NCBI GenBank assembly: GCA_032622095.1
Contig: CP136061.1
Span: 18,788,991 to 18,852,990, forward strand
DNA: 64,000 nucleotides
Reading direction: 5' to 3'
Origin: Siphonodentalium dalli
Taxonomy: Eukaryota > Mollusca > Scaphopoda > Gadilida > Siphonodentaliidae
Shown: in pieces, positions 1 to 12,409 of the stretch
How the letters are laid out: the number at the start of each line of letters is the position of its first letter
Numbering within the stretch: the first letter of the stretch is position 1
The notes under the pieces: generated by a model
The model's database searches: none
What the model was told of the DNA's origin: nothing
What the model saw: only the letters and a program-made list of their open reading frames with translations
Position numbers and translations under genes: made by a program

Positions 1-112
1 TGTTGCAAAATGTCAAGATACTAGTAGTTGGGAAAGGGGTTGGTCACCCGGAAGTCAGCTCGCCCCATTGGTATTCGATGTCGTAGGTGGACAAAGACAA
101 TTAGCTTGAGTG

Positions 113-591
113 TTAATCCTTTCAGTGCCAGGTCCGATTTTTGTATCAACCCATACGCCCTGTGCCAATGCATTCTCTTATATATGCGAGTCGACAATAG
201 GTCGCCTCGCATATATAAGAGAATGCATTGGCCTAACAATTTTTCATCATAAATTTGTTATTATTTTTTACAATTTTTTACAATTTTTTTAATTTTTCTT
301 ATATTCTTTAACGGACTTATTTTGTAGGTTTAATGCCAGGGAATCTTACATTTTTCATGGGCATCAAAATTATTACTATGAATACTTTGGTGATAGTTTT
401 GAGTTATAACATGCCCCTAAGGTTTTAACCAGTTTGTTTTTAAATTCGCTATAGCAAGCTTAAGCAGACCCAAAAAAAATTCAACCCAAAAACAAAAACA
501 AAAAAAAAAACAAAAAATTTATTTTTTAGGGCCGCTTTTACAGACCGTAAATTAGGGCCGATGAGATCGGCCCTGGCACTGAAAGGGTTAA
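113..591. mobile_element. piggyBac-like MITE, GTGCCAGG subfamily
   Basis: TTAA stands at both ends. The left end reads TTAATCCTTTCAGTGCCAGG and the right end is its near reverse complement (CCTGGCACTGAAAGGGTTAA). A near-perfect hairpin of the GCCAATGCATTCTC type lies at about 164-231. TTAA flanks and CCYTT termini are piggyBac hallmarks. There is no transposase, so it is non-autonomous. Confidence 0.7.
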
Positions 592-2249
592 GGCAAATAA
601 AGTAATTATTATAACTGATGTGACATATTGAAACTGATATACATGGATTAAATAACAACAAAACAGCTAGTAAGGATAATTTATTATAATAATCTCACAT
701 AAATGCAAACAAAATGTTTTATTCATAATACACAATTTTTTTGGCTGAAGACCTGTGAAGACAAAAATAATTTTGCTTAGACAAGCACCCTATCATATGT
801 CACCCTGACAATACCGCCAGGGTGACACATAACCTCCCGAACTAGCATAACAATGTAAAATAGTGCAACATATCAGACCACTGTCACGCGCGGGCGATGT
901 GCCTCTGATATTAAATTTACCTAGAAAGCTGAAATCAGAGTCACTAAGCCATCACTGATAGGTCATAGATTTTAAATGCATACAAAAAAATATCAGTTTT
1001 TTCTGATTTCGTTGGTGTTTTTATACAAGAGCGTAGAAATCTCAGCTTATTTAACAATGAATTATATTACATGTATACGCTAACACTGAAATTGGAAATA
1101 ATTTAACACTTTAGTGCCTCGCAACTTATCACATTGTATATATGTTTGCATAGATTATATGACACACATAGTTATACATGTCGCATAATTAGAAATACAT
1201 TGCGTATATCACAACTAAGCATGTATGGGTGAACTTAACATATATATATATAGATGTATATAAACCAATGTAATACTAGAACAATAATTTATTCACAATA
1301 CATTTGTATACTACCAGTATTTATGTTCACCAAATCATGATGTTTGATGGGTACAGAAACTTGGGTTCAGGAATATATTAAAATTTCCGTGCCGTAACAT
1401 TTGATTAAATAATAAACATTCGCACCAAAACTCGACATCTTCCCTCTGATTGCTGCATGCATAATCAGACCACATAAATAATTTCATAGGCACAAGACTG
1501 AAACAAATTTAGCGTTCATTTATATGTGTTTGGCAGACAAGTTTGATTTGAGTTTTGTTTTTTGGCCACCAGCATTGGATTTGCTTATCATTTTCATCAG
1601 AAAAGTGAAAATAATGAACATAATATTCAGTGAATCACACCTCCAGTTACAACAACAACCACATTTATTACAACAACCACATTTATTATAAGCATCAATG
1701 AATAAAAAAAAAATCAAGTCAATGAGCCACATACATGAATTTTATGACAAAAAGTTTATAATAATTTCATAAAATGTTCAGAAAGCTAATTTTCTACTTT
1801 TAGCATTTTAAATAATCATAAGCAAATGATAATTTGAGTGAAGTTCAGGAAGAGAAGAAAAAGTGAAGTGAAATTATATTCTCTATGTTGCTGATGTAAC
1901 TGGGACCCTGGAAAAATCTGAAAGTGATGTTTGCCATCAGAACAAGATCATCTGAGAAGAAAAGAAAAAAAAGTGAAGGTTAATCCATGCACTCCATCTA
2001 CTAGTATAAGATAGAAAGTATAACATAAATCCCTGGTATAACATAAATATCTGGGAAGAAAACAATGTACTCTTTGTGTTCCAAATAAACGTGCAGACCC
2101 AGGCAGACCCAAATAAACATGCAAATCCTGATAAAATTTAATAAACATGCAGACCTGAATAAATGTGCAGGAAGAGCATTAAGTTGCAGACCATTTTAAC
2201 TGTTGACAATTGTAATTATTGGATCAAGAAATTGCCCAGAATGTACATA
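592..2249. other. gene-free AT-rich stretch
   Basis: Only short frames without start context or recognisable motifs occur here. I see no RNA gene and no clear repeat. Confidence 0.5.
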
Positions 2250-2478
2250 CAGTAATGTCCTAAATAATCAACTCCTTAACCACAGCAGAATTATGGGTAA
2301 TTTTCAGGATTTAGTCGGAAATATGGCTTGTTGCCATTCATCAGAAAGCCATTCATCAGAAAGCTCTCAGTGAGAGCTTTCCGATGAATGGCAACAAGCC
2401 ATATTTCCGACTAAATCCTGAAAAATTACCCATAATTCTGCTGTGGTTAAGGAGTCGATTATTTATGCCATTATACTG
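2250..2478. mobile_element. pogo-like palindromic MITE, copy 1
   Basis: The left end is CAGTAATGTCCTAAATAATC and the right end mirrors it as ...CATTATACTG, next to TA. The whole unit is a near-palindrome with a central GAGAGCTTTCCGATGAATGG segment. TA flanks and CAGT termini fit Tc1/mariner, pogo branch. No coding capacity. Confidence 0.7.
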
Positions 2479-2816
2479 TTACATAGACCAGAATTTCCAA
2501 GGGTGCATCCTATCCAGTCTGAAATAGTTATTGTTATACCTGTTCCTGTGTCCCTCTTCCGCACAATTGTCAATACATAAACAAACATGACATCTTAGTA
2601 AGGGTTAGATATAAGAATAGTTGTTAATTATAATAAATCCAGTCAAAGACAAGATTTAGTTTGTTAAAGAACTATTTGCATTCTCTGACCGACTTAGAGC
2701 ACAATTGACCCCACACAATGGGATTAGTTGCACATTGCCTTTGATTGTGTGTTGACTACAACACACAACCTGTGTGCTGACCAACATTGAACATTGAACA
2801 TGCCATGGTAACAATT

Positions 2817-2959
2817 GTAGCTTGTTGCTATTCATCAGAAAGCTCTCACTGAGAGCTTTCCAATGAATGGCAACAAGCCATATTTCTGACTAAATCCTGA
2901 AAAATTACCCATAATTCTGCTGTGGTTAAGGTGTTGATTATTTAGGGCATTACTTACTG
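2817..2959. mobile_element. truncated pogo-like MITE
   Basis: This keeps only the centre and right arm of the same family, ending GGGCATTACTTACTG. The left arm is missing and joins unrelated sequence at GTAGCTTGTTGC. Confidence 0.6.
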
Positions 2960-4090
2960 TACAGGGACTAGTATATTTGACATCATAATTTTAGGTATTG
3001 AATACAAAATGGTGCTTTAGTATGTACAACTGGCATTAAAATGTGTACAGCTGGCATTAAAATGTGTACAGCTGGCATTAAAATGTGTACAGCTGGCACC
3101 AACAGGGAAATAGACACTTCCCATTGATTTTTATTAACAAAACATACTAAAGTTTCTGGTGGAAGGAGCAAATAAAGATCCAAATAAGGAACGTGCAAGT
3201 TGGAAATTAATAACGTGCATGCTTGTATATTTGGAACAGTAGAGTAGAAGCATGATGCACTGTGGACAAGGGACATTATTTGTTTGTTTGTTAAAAAAAT
3301 ATATACCTGTGTTTCTGGTGACATACATGTACATGCAAGAAAAAAATAGGGGCTTTTCATTTTATTTAATTTTTTCATTTTATTTTCGACTATGTTCAAA
3401 ATAAATATGAATACGACCCCCAAGCCTACTTCTCCTTGTTTGTAATTGACTATAAAATAATAAAACTAAGTAGATTCTATTAGAATATATTATATCTCAC
3501 GTGACTTTCTCGCATTCTGATTGGCTGGCCACTGCTATACTATTTTAAGATAGTACCCCAGTAGGATTCCTACATGCCTACTATTCTTTTTCTATTTATA
3601 GTAACAAACTCATTTCGCGAAATCAGGCTGCTGCCTGAAGATACGGCCAATTTTAAACTATACCTTGTGCGATATTTATTGCAATATCAGTATAGCATTA
3701 TATTTATTGATGAATTGCAATGATCTTACAAATTTCCGATGATATCAAGCCAATGTATTAAATAGTTTGTCCGTTTAGTTGGCAAGAGGCCAGTCCTAAG
3801 TTTTGCAAAGCCAGTGGACGTTATTTATAATTTCCTTTTCCGGTTAATCGAAGGTAAACAAGTTAATTCAAAAATTTCGCCTAAATGTCTTTGCTAATGA
3901 CGTATTTATATAAATTAATGTATGAATCATGAAGAGATGCTGTTAGATGTAACTAATAACATAGTTATGCTCCCCTGCCATCGTCAAAATATTGCCGTAA
4001 AATCTGAGACCGATTTCCAAAATTCAAGGTAAATAAAAATGTGACAAAATCAGACTCAGAAATTGTGTGAGAATTGGCACAAATGTTCGA
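2960..4090. repeat. gene-free stretch with a 21-bp tandem repeat
   Basis: About four copies of GTGTACAGCTGGCATTAAAAT run from 3022 to 3102. The rest is unassigned. The minus-strand frame over 2983-3423 translates the repeat and shows no domain, so I do not call it a gene. Confidence 0.55.
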
Positions 4091-4192
4091 TATAATATAA
4101 TAAATAATGAATGTCTTGTCGTTGACTATGCCAAAATAGTGGACCACTATTTTGGCATAGTCAACTCCAAGCCATTCATTATCTATATAATA
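4091..4192. repeat. foldback with a perfect 22-bp palindrome
   Basis: Positions 4121-4142 and 4144-4165 are exact reverse complements around the single base 4143 (arm starts GTTGACTATGCC). Weaker complementarity (AATGAATG / CATTCATT) extends it outward on both sides. Probably a small foldback MITE. Confidence 0.65.
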
Positions 4193-5638
4193 GTGTAATT
4201 TATTGTTTTATTGAATAAAACATGGAAAAACATGATGTTTACAATAGAGATCAATATTTGCCATGAATATATAAGCTTCAGAATGCAAGGAAAGAATTTC
4301 ACATACATCTATGTACTGCATACGGTAGTGGTGATCTTAAAGCCACATGGTAGTTTGAGCTCCAAAATAGACTTAATAGTACATGCTTTTGAATTTTTCC
4401 CAGTATCGAAATAGGTCGATAAATACTTTATCTACATTTTTATTGAAGTCATATGAATTTAAAGAAATACAACTTTAAACACGGTGTTTGGGTCCCAAAC
4501 AAACAGTCATGTGCAAGACATTGAACAGAATGGAGCATTCCGTGCTATAGTCTATTCCTGATATGGTAGAAATAATGAGTATTGTTTCACTTCTGTGGGA
4601 AAATTTTTAAACAGCTGGAACATGACTATGGCCATGGACAGTATAAATTTTATGTAGCCATTAAATATACTATATAGCATATGTAGCCATTATAAGTATG
4701 TTGATATTTCGTTTATTTGTCAATCTATCATATACATGTACTTCCTTCCAAAATTACTTAGACAAAATTTGGAAGCTTGAATGAGCCATGTCCATTTAAA
4801 AACAACTGTGTTAAATATTATTAGCCAGGACGGCTGTTATGTCATGTAGCTAGTAGTTATAACTATTATATTCAAATTAATAGTCCTAAATATATGTATG
4901 ATCTAGATATAAGTGAGTAATTAGAGTTCACTCCATTGCAGTGGCTATGCCATAATAGCATGCTGTGTGAAAGCATGAGTTCCCTGTATGTGAACAATAT
5001 TCAACCTGCTTAAAAAATCACCACCCAACCACTAATGTTCAATGTTTTCATCCTTACTAGTGTTACACCTTTTAATGTCTGCCTATCACAACAACAGAAC
5101 TCGAATTTAACTTCAGAATGTTGAGAAAATCTACTCTAAACTCATTTTAATTCTATTAACCAATACCCCTTCACATATCAAATTGAGTTAAACAGAGATA
5201 GGCTCAATCATGAACCATAAGCCTAAAATACATTGTTTATTCTTGCTTCATGTTCCCTATTTTCGAGGTAGTCCGTTATTTTGCGATGAAATTCCCGTTT
5301 TTGGATATTTGATGTGTTTTGTGAGATTGCTTTACACAGTTAATTAACTAAATTATGCTAATGACTCATTGAATTAAATTAATGACTGCAACTAATAGAA
5401 AATGGAAGATGATTTTGCACATTTGTGCATGAAATTTTTCCAGGTGGCACGAAAATAAAACCTGATGCGGACTAATTTTGCAAAATGAATAAAATGAAAA
5501 CCGTCGGGAACTCCCAAATAGGCTGGTCACAGGAAACACAGGTCTTTTTTTTTTGGCCTAATCATCACCACCCCAAAAATTGACAAACAGTGGAACTGCA
5601 CATGAAATTAACAAGATTTTTGAAAATGATGTTTTAAA
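4193..5638. other. gene-free AT-rich stretch
   Basis: I see no gene, RNA or clear repeat. A 67-codon plus frame at 4211-4414 has no recognisable motif. Confidence 0.45.
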
Positions 5639-6085
5639 ATAAAAACGAGAGGCCGATCATGATCGGCAGATGTTTAACCCATACCTTGGCGATATTGATT
5701 GATATTTTTCAGCTTGGACACTAAAATCCATAACATTCATGTTGATATTCAAAGATTGAAAAATGGCCACACATGTACGTATGTCCATTTAAAAAAATCG
5801 GATCAAATCCATATTCGAACTCATTCTTTATTTTGGCTGAGAAACTAACATACCAAATTTGGTTTTGATCAGATAATTTATTTTTGAGTTATTGCAGCGT
5901 GTGTGAATTCTAAGTCGAAAAAGGGCCATAACTCCATATAAAAAACTCGAATCAAACCCATATTAGATCTCTATCTGCATTTTGGACTGAGAAAAAAAAA
6001 TTTGGTTCTGATCGGATAAAAATTGTTTGAGTATTGCACCATGCGTAAAGTGTCTTCGGACAGACAGATGGACAATGAGTGGTCA
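5639..6085 (+). repeat. GAGGCCGATC repeat followed by GGGCCATAACTC repeat
   Basis: ACGAGAGGCCGATCATGATC at 5645 starts a family also found at 11780 and 62961; it contains a short palindrome (GCCGATC/GATCGGC). From about 5755 there are monomers of the 'GGCCATAACTCC ... accaaatttggttctgatcag' family, ending in GGACAGACAGATGGAC. This family recurs through the window. Confidence 0.6.
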
Positions 6086-6560
6086 ATCCGGACGTCAAAA
6101 CATAATAAAGTTATGTACTGCATGGGTTTTGAGACAATGCAAAAATGTTTGGTATTGGGAGGGATTCGATGACAGCAAACGCGCATTTGCGACTAAAAGT
6201 CAGACGTCAATACCACACAGCCACCGAAGCGACCCCAAAAAAGGAAGCTGTATTCCGAATACGCACTTAGGACACTATACATGTATGTTCATTTTAAGGT
6301 CTCTGGGTTAGATACATGGTAAATATTTGGCAGCTGCATGTTATATGTACTTGTCTTCGAGTCACGCCGAGTGTTGACCTTTGTACATGCCTGGAATTAA
6401 TAACACACAAGGCGCCAATTTTAGAAGCTGCATGGGTTTTGAGACAATGCAAATTTTTTGTGTGCAAAACATCTACCATAAACTTAGGTAAATATTTTCA
6501 TAAAGCAATTTAACCCTTTCATTTGTTGCATGTATTCTTTTGAGTATATAAGGAGATGGT
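6086..6560. other. gene-free stretch with a short internal duplication
   Basis: The phrase GCATGGGTTTTGAGACAATG occurs at about 6121 and again at about 6431. Nothing else is recognisable. Confidence 0.4.
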
Positions 6561-6857
6561 GACATAAATGGCCGGATTTAGTGTACAATACCCCTTTAAA
6601 TGGCCAGATTTAGTGTACAGTACCCCTTTAAATGGCTGGATTTAGGGTACAGTACCCCTTTAAATGGCTGGATTTAGTGACAGTACCTCTTTAAATGGCC
6701 AGATTTAGTGTACAGTACCCCTTTAAATGGCCAGATTAAGTTAACAATACCCATTTAAATGGCCAGATTTAGTGTACAGTACCCCTTTAAATGGCCAGAT
6801 TTAGTGAACAATACCCCTTTAAATGGCTGGATTTATTGTACAGTACCTCTTTAAATA
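6561..6857. repeat. 32-bp minisatellite, about 9 copies
   Basis: The unit is TTTAAATGGCCAGATTTAGT followed by GTACAGTACCCC. Copies differ at a few positions (CCAG/CTGG, CAGT/CAAT) and one or two have small deletions. Confidence 0.85.
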
Positions 6858-7027
6858 ATGGAAAAGGAGAAAGCAAAAGAATAGACTGCCATCAACTATT
6901 TTCATAATTTAGTCAACATGATCATAAACAAGGAACTATTTTAACAATATGGAATACAATTTGTAAGAGGGGTTCGTAATTCAGACTACAGTATTAAATT
7001 GCTGAGAAAAATCTAAAACAAGCTGTA

Positions 7028-7296
7028 CCATATTCACAGAATACAAAGGAAATTCTTTAACAACCCATACCATATTCACAGAATAACAAGCCATCCCATA
7101 TAATATTCACTGAATAGACACTGGAATAGATATATAATTCTATACACAACCCATACCATATTCACAGAATAACAAGCCATACCATATAATATTCACAGAA
7201 TACATATATAATTCTATACACAACCCATACCATATTCACAGAATAACAAGCCATACCATATAATATTCACAGAATACATATATAATTCTATAAAAA
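7028..7296. repeat. long-unit tandem repeat, about 3 copies
   Basis: Blocks of CCCATACCATATTCACAGAA followed by TAACAAGCCATACC, and ending ATATATAATTCTATA, repeat with a period near 78-80 bp. Confidence 0.7.
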
Positions 7297-7790
7297 GCTT
7301 GAAGTGTTAAAGTGTTAATCGAGCCAGTAGTTATACATTCACTGTTTCGCAACTACCATGAACTACCATGCACTGTATCACACATAGTTAAGTGATATTT
7401 GTATTCTACTATGATGCTGGTGGGTCCGTCTGAATTGCTGATGATGGTGGGTCAAAATAATGCCACAATGGCCGCAACTCATGTGAAAATTATTGGACAG
7501 AACCCATATTCGAATTTGTCCTGTATTTTTAGCTGGGAAATGTACATACCAACTTTGGTTCAGATAAAATAATCCAAACTGGAATTATCAGTCAGAATAA
7601 AAAAATGTTAAAGGATGGACGAACAAAGTACGACAGAGGGATTAAAACAACCGTTTTTCAAACGGGCATATAAAAACATATATTGTAAAATATTTAAATA
7701 TTGGCACTTTTTGTCGTTGAAAAGCAACTGAAATTACAATGGGTATTCCTATCATTTTGCAGCCATCAGAGCACCTATGATAAAAACATT
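7297..7790 (+). repeat. mostly unassigned; one GGGCCATAACTC-family monomer
   Basis: A diverged monomer covers about 7495-7630 (CCCATATTCGAATTTGTCC, then ACCAACTTTGGTTCAGATA). The rest shows nothing. Confidence 0.45.
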
Positions 7791-8190
7791 TTAACCCTTT
7801 ACCCAACAGAAGGGCCCTGTGCCAATGCATTCTCTTATATATGCGAGTCGACCATAGGTCGCCTCGCATATATAAGAGAATGCATTGGCTTAACACATTA
7901 AAAATTATAAAATTGTTAAAGAATGTAAGAAAAAATGGTAAAAAGTGTTAAAAAAAGATTTTTTTTAGGCCAATGCATTCTCTTATATATGCGAGGCGAC
8001 CTATGGTCGACTCGCATATATAAGAGAATGCATTGGCACAGGGTATAACTGTAACTATCACAATGTGGTCAAGGAGCCGATTCCAATGATATCCATATTT
8101 GTATGGTTCTATTGAGACAGACCGAAGATATTTTAGGCTGTTGAAGCTTTATTTGGCCGGTTTTGGCCGGTTTGTTGGGTAAAGGGTTAA
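7791..8190 (+). mobile_element. piggyBac-like double-hairpin MITE, copy 1
   Basis: TTAA is duplicated at both ends. The termini are CCCTTTACCCAAC and GTTGGGTAAAGGG. Inside are two long near-perfect hairpins, each of the form GCCAATGCATTCTCTTATAT ... GAATGCATTGGC, separated by an A/T-rich spacer. A unique right portion ends GGCCGGTTTTGGCCGGTTTG. No coding capacity. Confidence 0.8.
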
Positions 8191-8629
8191 GATATATATG
8201 TTCATGAATGTTTCATACAGTCCCAGGATTTTTTCTCAAAATCGCTCAGTTAAAAATAATGAAAATGACAACAGAAAAATAATGGTACAGTTTCTTAACA
8301 GCATCAGTTTCCGCCACCAGCATCATAGCAATTCAGAAGGACCCATCAACATTAAGGTAAATTATCACAACCACTTAACCATGGGTGTGCAAAGCATGCA
8401 GGGTGGAGGAGTCCGAGGAGAGAGATCTTACCATACGTGCTATGACCACCCATCATAGTTTGCATAAAGTGGCAGGACTAGTGAAAGCTTTGGAAGACCA
8501 TATAATAGCAGCAGAGTATGATGTGTTGATATATGCAGTTAACTTAGGAAGGCTTAGGCAACACCTGTTGAAGATATAACAGACAGCAAGTTTAGAAATC
8601 AAATCTATAATGTCTATTGATCTGATATA
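8191..8629. other. gene-free stretch
   Basis: Two overlapping short plus-strand frames (8198-8458 and 8385-8579) have no recognisable domain. No other signal seen. Confidence 0.4.
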
Positions 8630-8841
8630 CAGTAATGCTCTAAATAATCGACTCTTAACCAAAGCAGAATTATGGGTAACTTTTCAGGATTTAGTCGGAA
8701 ATATGGCTTGTTGCCATTCATCGGAAAGCTATCACCGAGAGCTTTCCGATGAATGGCAACAAGCCATATTTCCGACTAAATCCTGAAAAGTTACCCATAA
8801 TTCTGCTTTGGTTAAGGAGTCGATTATTTAGAGCATTACTG
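8630..8841. mobile_element. pogo-like palindromic MITE, copy 2
   Basis: Runs from CAGTAATGCTCTAAATAATC to GATTATTTAGAGCATTACTG, flanked by TA. Both arms are nearly intact, so the strand folds end to end. Confidence 0.75.
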
Positions 8842-8871
8842 TACCTGGTAGGTAAAAAGACATGAAGCCTA

Positions 8872-8945
8872 CACAGTGTTAGACCAAGTCTTCTCGGTCC
8901 ACAACAGCTTGGGATAATGGTGTTTTTGGAGTCCCACCCCATTGC
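8872..8945 (-). repeat. inverted partner of a repeat at 9750-9855
   Basis: ACACAGTGTTAGACCAAGTC ... CTCGGTCCACAACAGCTTGG is an inverted, diverged copy of the block at 9750-9855 (GTTGTGGACCGAGAAGACTT). The pair flanks a piggyBac-like MITE. Confidence 0.55.
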
Positions 8946-9113
8946 ATTCCTATAACGGCCGTTCATTTAAAAGATGTACTGTAAACGTGGAGCCCGGGCA
9001 TTCACATAAACCCCTGAATGTGATTGATCACCTGCCATGTCCGCGATTAATCTTTCTTAAAAATTATTTAACACCTACCTCAATAGAAAAAGGTATAGTG
9101 ATGATACAGTCGA

Positions 9114-9512
9114 TTAACCCTTTACCCAACAGAAGGGCCCTGTGCCAATGCATTCTCTTATATATGCGAGTCGACCATAGGTCGCCTCGCATATATAAGA
9201 GAATGCATTGGCTTAACACATTAAAAATTATAAAATTGCTAAAGAATGTAAGAAACAATGGTAAAAAGTTTTTTTTAAAGATATTTTTTAGGCCAATGCA
9301 TTCTCTTATATATGCGAGGCGACCTATGGTCGACTCGCATATATAAGAGAATGCATTGGCACAGGGCTAACTGTAACTATCACAATGTGGTCAAGGAGCC
9401 GGTTCCAATGATATCCATATTTGTATGGTTCTATTGAGACAGACCGAAGATATTTTAGGCTGTTGAAGCTTTATTTGGCCGGTTTTGGCCGGTTTGTTGG
9501 GTAAAGGGTTAA
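9114..9512 (+). mobile_element. piggyBac-like double-hairpin MITE, copy 2
   Basis: Same structure as the copy at 7791-8190: TTAA at both ends, CCCTTTACCCAAC termini, two long hairpins, and the right portion ending GTTGGGTAAAGGG. Confidence 0.8.
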
Positions 9513-11065
9513 TGTATTGTTTACATGCATTTTCTGATAGCGCGAACAATCAAAATTCTCTGGAAAACAATGCTTTGTTTTCTTATATATCTCGTTGCTT
9601 TGACATTTAACGGACCTCTGATGTACATGTATGCATGTTTGATATCATGGCATGCTTGGGAAAGGCTCCCTCCATGTTCATATATGCAAAGCATTTATTT
9701 GACCTAGTTCGAAACATAGAAGCAATATAACTCCTGCCCATGATTCTGGGGGTAAAGTCAATTATAGAAGAGCGGGGCGGGACTCGGCCCAAAAACAGCA
9801 TCATTCCAACCAATATCCCAAACTGTTGTGGACCGAGAAGACTTGGTTTAACACAGTGTGCACATGTAAAAATAATAAAGTCTGTAAAAATCATCATCAT
9901 TTCAAATAACAAGAACAAAATAAATATACTTTTTTCTCAATTTTATATTGATAATTTGCAAATAACAAGATTTGATATGTTTAAACTATTTTTAATTAAT
10001 CTATTCTATTACATTATGTTTACATAACCCCTAAATAACCCATTATTTTATCTATAAACATTTCTAACAAGAGATGGACTGTCGTCCGGTGTATACCCCC
10101 TTGTGATGTACCGCCTAGTGTGGGCATACCTATATAACGGGTCGAAATTCTGTGGTTATGGTAGTCAGGATCTGAAGATGTCCAATGTCATTAAACGAAC
10201 AAGTCTGATGTTGGGGAATAGCTTTTATTTACAATCATCCGGTTTTCCAAGATGGATATAACATATAACAGCAACAGGTATTCCTTATAACGTTAGCATG
10301 AAGTGTCCAATGGTAATCCTAATGACGTGAAACAATATAGCCACTAGTCTAGATAAAATGTTCTTTTTCTAAGTTCTTGTTGTGTAGTTTCCGGCCGCAG
10401 GCCGGTTAGGATGGTCGCAATGCATTGTGCAGTTCCCTTCACCCTATTTTCCCTTCACCCTTTTTCTAAGTTTGAAGGTGAAGATATTAATATACAATTG
10501 GAGGTGTGAAATGCCAAGCTGAATTAACCAATGAGTAAAAGGCGACAAGCAAAAACATGTTAATAGAAATAGAAAGTGTTGACTGAATGAATAGGCCAAT
10601 TAAGATTAATGAACTGGATAAGCCAAGGGGCAAAACAATTAAAAAGGTACAACATAATTAACAGGTTTGATTAAATGAATATGACAATTAAAAACTAATG
10701 AGTTATAACCTGACAGGCTAAAAGATCTAAGATGTGATAATAATAAGATTAATTAATGATGAATGTGGAATGGCCAAAATTAGAAATATTACTTCACAAA
10801 ACACACACTAAATTGAACAACAGTTCTAAGTTCTAATATGGCGAATATGGCCCGGTGATACCTATATAATATGACTGTTTTTCTCAGATAGACGTACCCA
10901 AAGATCAGCATTTTCAAATAAACAAAGATGGATAACTATAGACCGAAAAACCTAAACAAAACAATTGAACATGCTATTGAATGTGCTCATCTCAATTACA
11001 TTGAGATCCAAGCACTACTGTTCAAGTTATGCATGAACACTTTCCATTTCTTATACTAGTATTTA
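9513..11065. repeat. gene-free stretch with fragments of an AACAAGAG-type repeat
   Basis: Block 9750-9855 pairs with 8872-8945. AACAAGAGATGGACTGTCGT at about 10067 and TTTCAAATAAACAAAGATGG at about 10913 match parts of the repeat at 18081-18510. The remainder is AT-rich and unassigned. Confidence 0.5.
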
Positions 11066-11294
11066 CAGTAATGTCCTAAATAATCGACTCCTTAATCACA
11101 GCAGAATTATGGGTAACTGTTCAACTTTTCAGGATTTAGTCGTAAATATGGCTTGTTGCCATTCATGGGAAAGCTCTCGGCAAAGAGCTTTCCGATAAAT
11201 GGCAATAAGCCATATTTCCGACTACATGTTAAATCCTGAAAAGTTACCCATAATTCTGCTGTGGTTAAGGAGTCGATTATATAGAGCATTACTG
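11066..11294. mobile_element. pogo-like palindromic MITE, copy 3
   Basis: Runs from CAGTAATGTCCTAAATAATC to the mirrored ...GCATTACTG, with short extra bases in both arms (GTTCAA near 11118, ATGTTA near 11225). Confidence 0.7.
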
Positions 11295-11775
11295 TATGAC
11301 ATGAACTCAGGTGATTTTTTTTTCTGAAATCAGTCTGCAGTTTGGATATTATACCATGCAGTACAGTGCCCAATATTCTACATGTGAATTACCATATTGA
11401 TTATATTCTATGGTCAGGCACTTAAACACGCCCCCTGTCCATCTACCACTTATTGTCATCTAGGTCACGAAGATGTGACGTTTTTTCGTGTTATGGGGTG
11501 TTTTATTGGGATATAAAATGCATGACCCAATTGGCAGTTGACCAATCACCAAAAAGTAATTAGTGTAACACATTAGCTATGAAAATATCCCATGATGATG
11601 ATGTTTTACAGACTTTATTTTTGTGTACTCACTATGAAGGTCCTTCATGTACATGTGTAGGTGCCTTTAAGAATATACAATACTCCATTGATAAATAACA
11701 ATAAGTAGCTAATAAAACAAAAACAAGTAGGGCATAGCATCTGTCACAAATTTATATTTGAGTAAATTAAAGCAA
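11295..11775. other. gene-free stretch
   Basis: Nothing recognisable seen. Confidence 0.4.
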
Positions 11776-12005
11776 TTAAAAAACGAGAGGCCGATCACGA
11801 TCGGCAGATGTTTAACCCATCCCTTGGCGATAGTAAATTGTTATAATCAGAATCATAATCTTTTAATGTTGAATTATAGAGTATACTGTTATGATATGAA
11901 GTAGTATATGGCAAATGTACATAATAACCAGTAATAACACAAATTATTGGAAATGTATGAGTCAATATAGAAGGGTTAATATAACGTCTAAACTCTAGAG
12001 CCTGT
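11776..12005 (+). repeat. GAGGCCGATC repeat, longer copy
   Basis: Begins ACGAGAGGCCGATCACGATC and continues AACCCATCCCTTGGCGATAG, then TGTTGAATTATAGAGTATAC. The same order recurs at 62957-63120, so this is a dispersed element rather than chance similarity. Family unknown. Confidence 0.6.
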
Positions 12006-12409
12006 CACCACTATCATAGTATAAGCAGTTCTATTCATGTTGTTGCAAATTGCCATGTGAGATATCAAAATAATATAATTATTTATTTAATGGAAAAGGT
12101 TAAAAGACATGGAATGGGTAAAAGGGGTTAAATCACCTATCTCTGCCCTGTTTGATCCAATGTAGTCACATCATCCAAGGACTTAGAGAGCTCCATTGGT
12201 CTAGTTAAATAAATTCACATTAAGTTGTGGTTAATAAGATAGCTAAATCAATTTATCCAATAATTCACTAATTTGTGTCTCTTATACAGAGGGAACATAT
12301 GAGGGCTATAAATAACTCTCAATAAACCATGTCTTTTTATCTCTCTCACAGAGAAGCTGTGAGGCTGAGGTATTCATTAATTGTAAGTTACTTGGGTTAT
12401 AATTGGATA
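12006..12409. other. gene-free stretch
   Basis: Nothing recognisable seen. Confidence 0.4.

Noticed and set aside
2983-3423. 146-codon minus-strand frame
   Set aside because: It translates a 21-bp tandem repeat and AT-rich flank; no domain or start context.
7812-8036. Hairpins as microRNA precursors
   Set aside because: The hairpins are far too long and perfect, and they repeat as parts of a TTAA-flanked MITE.
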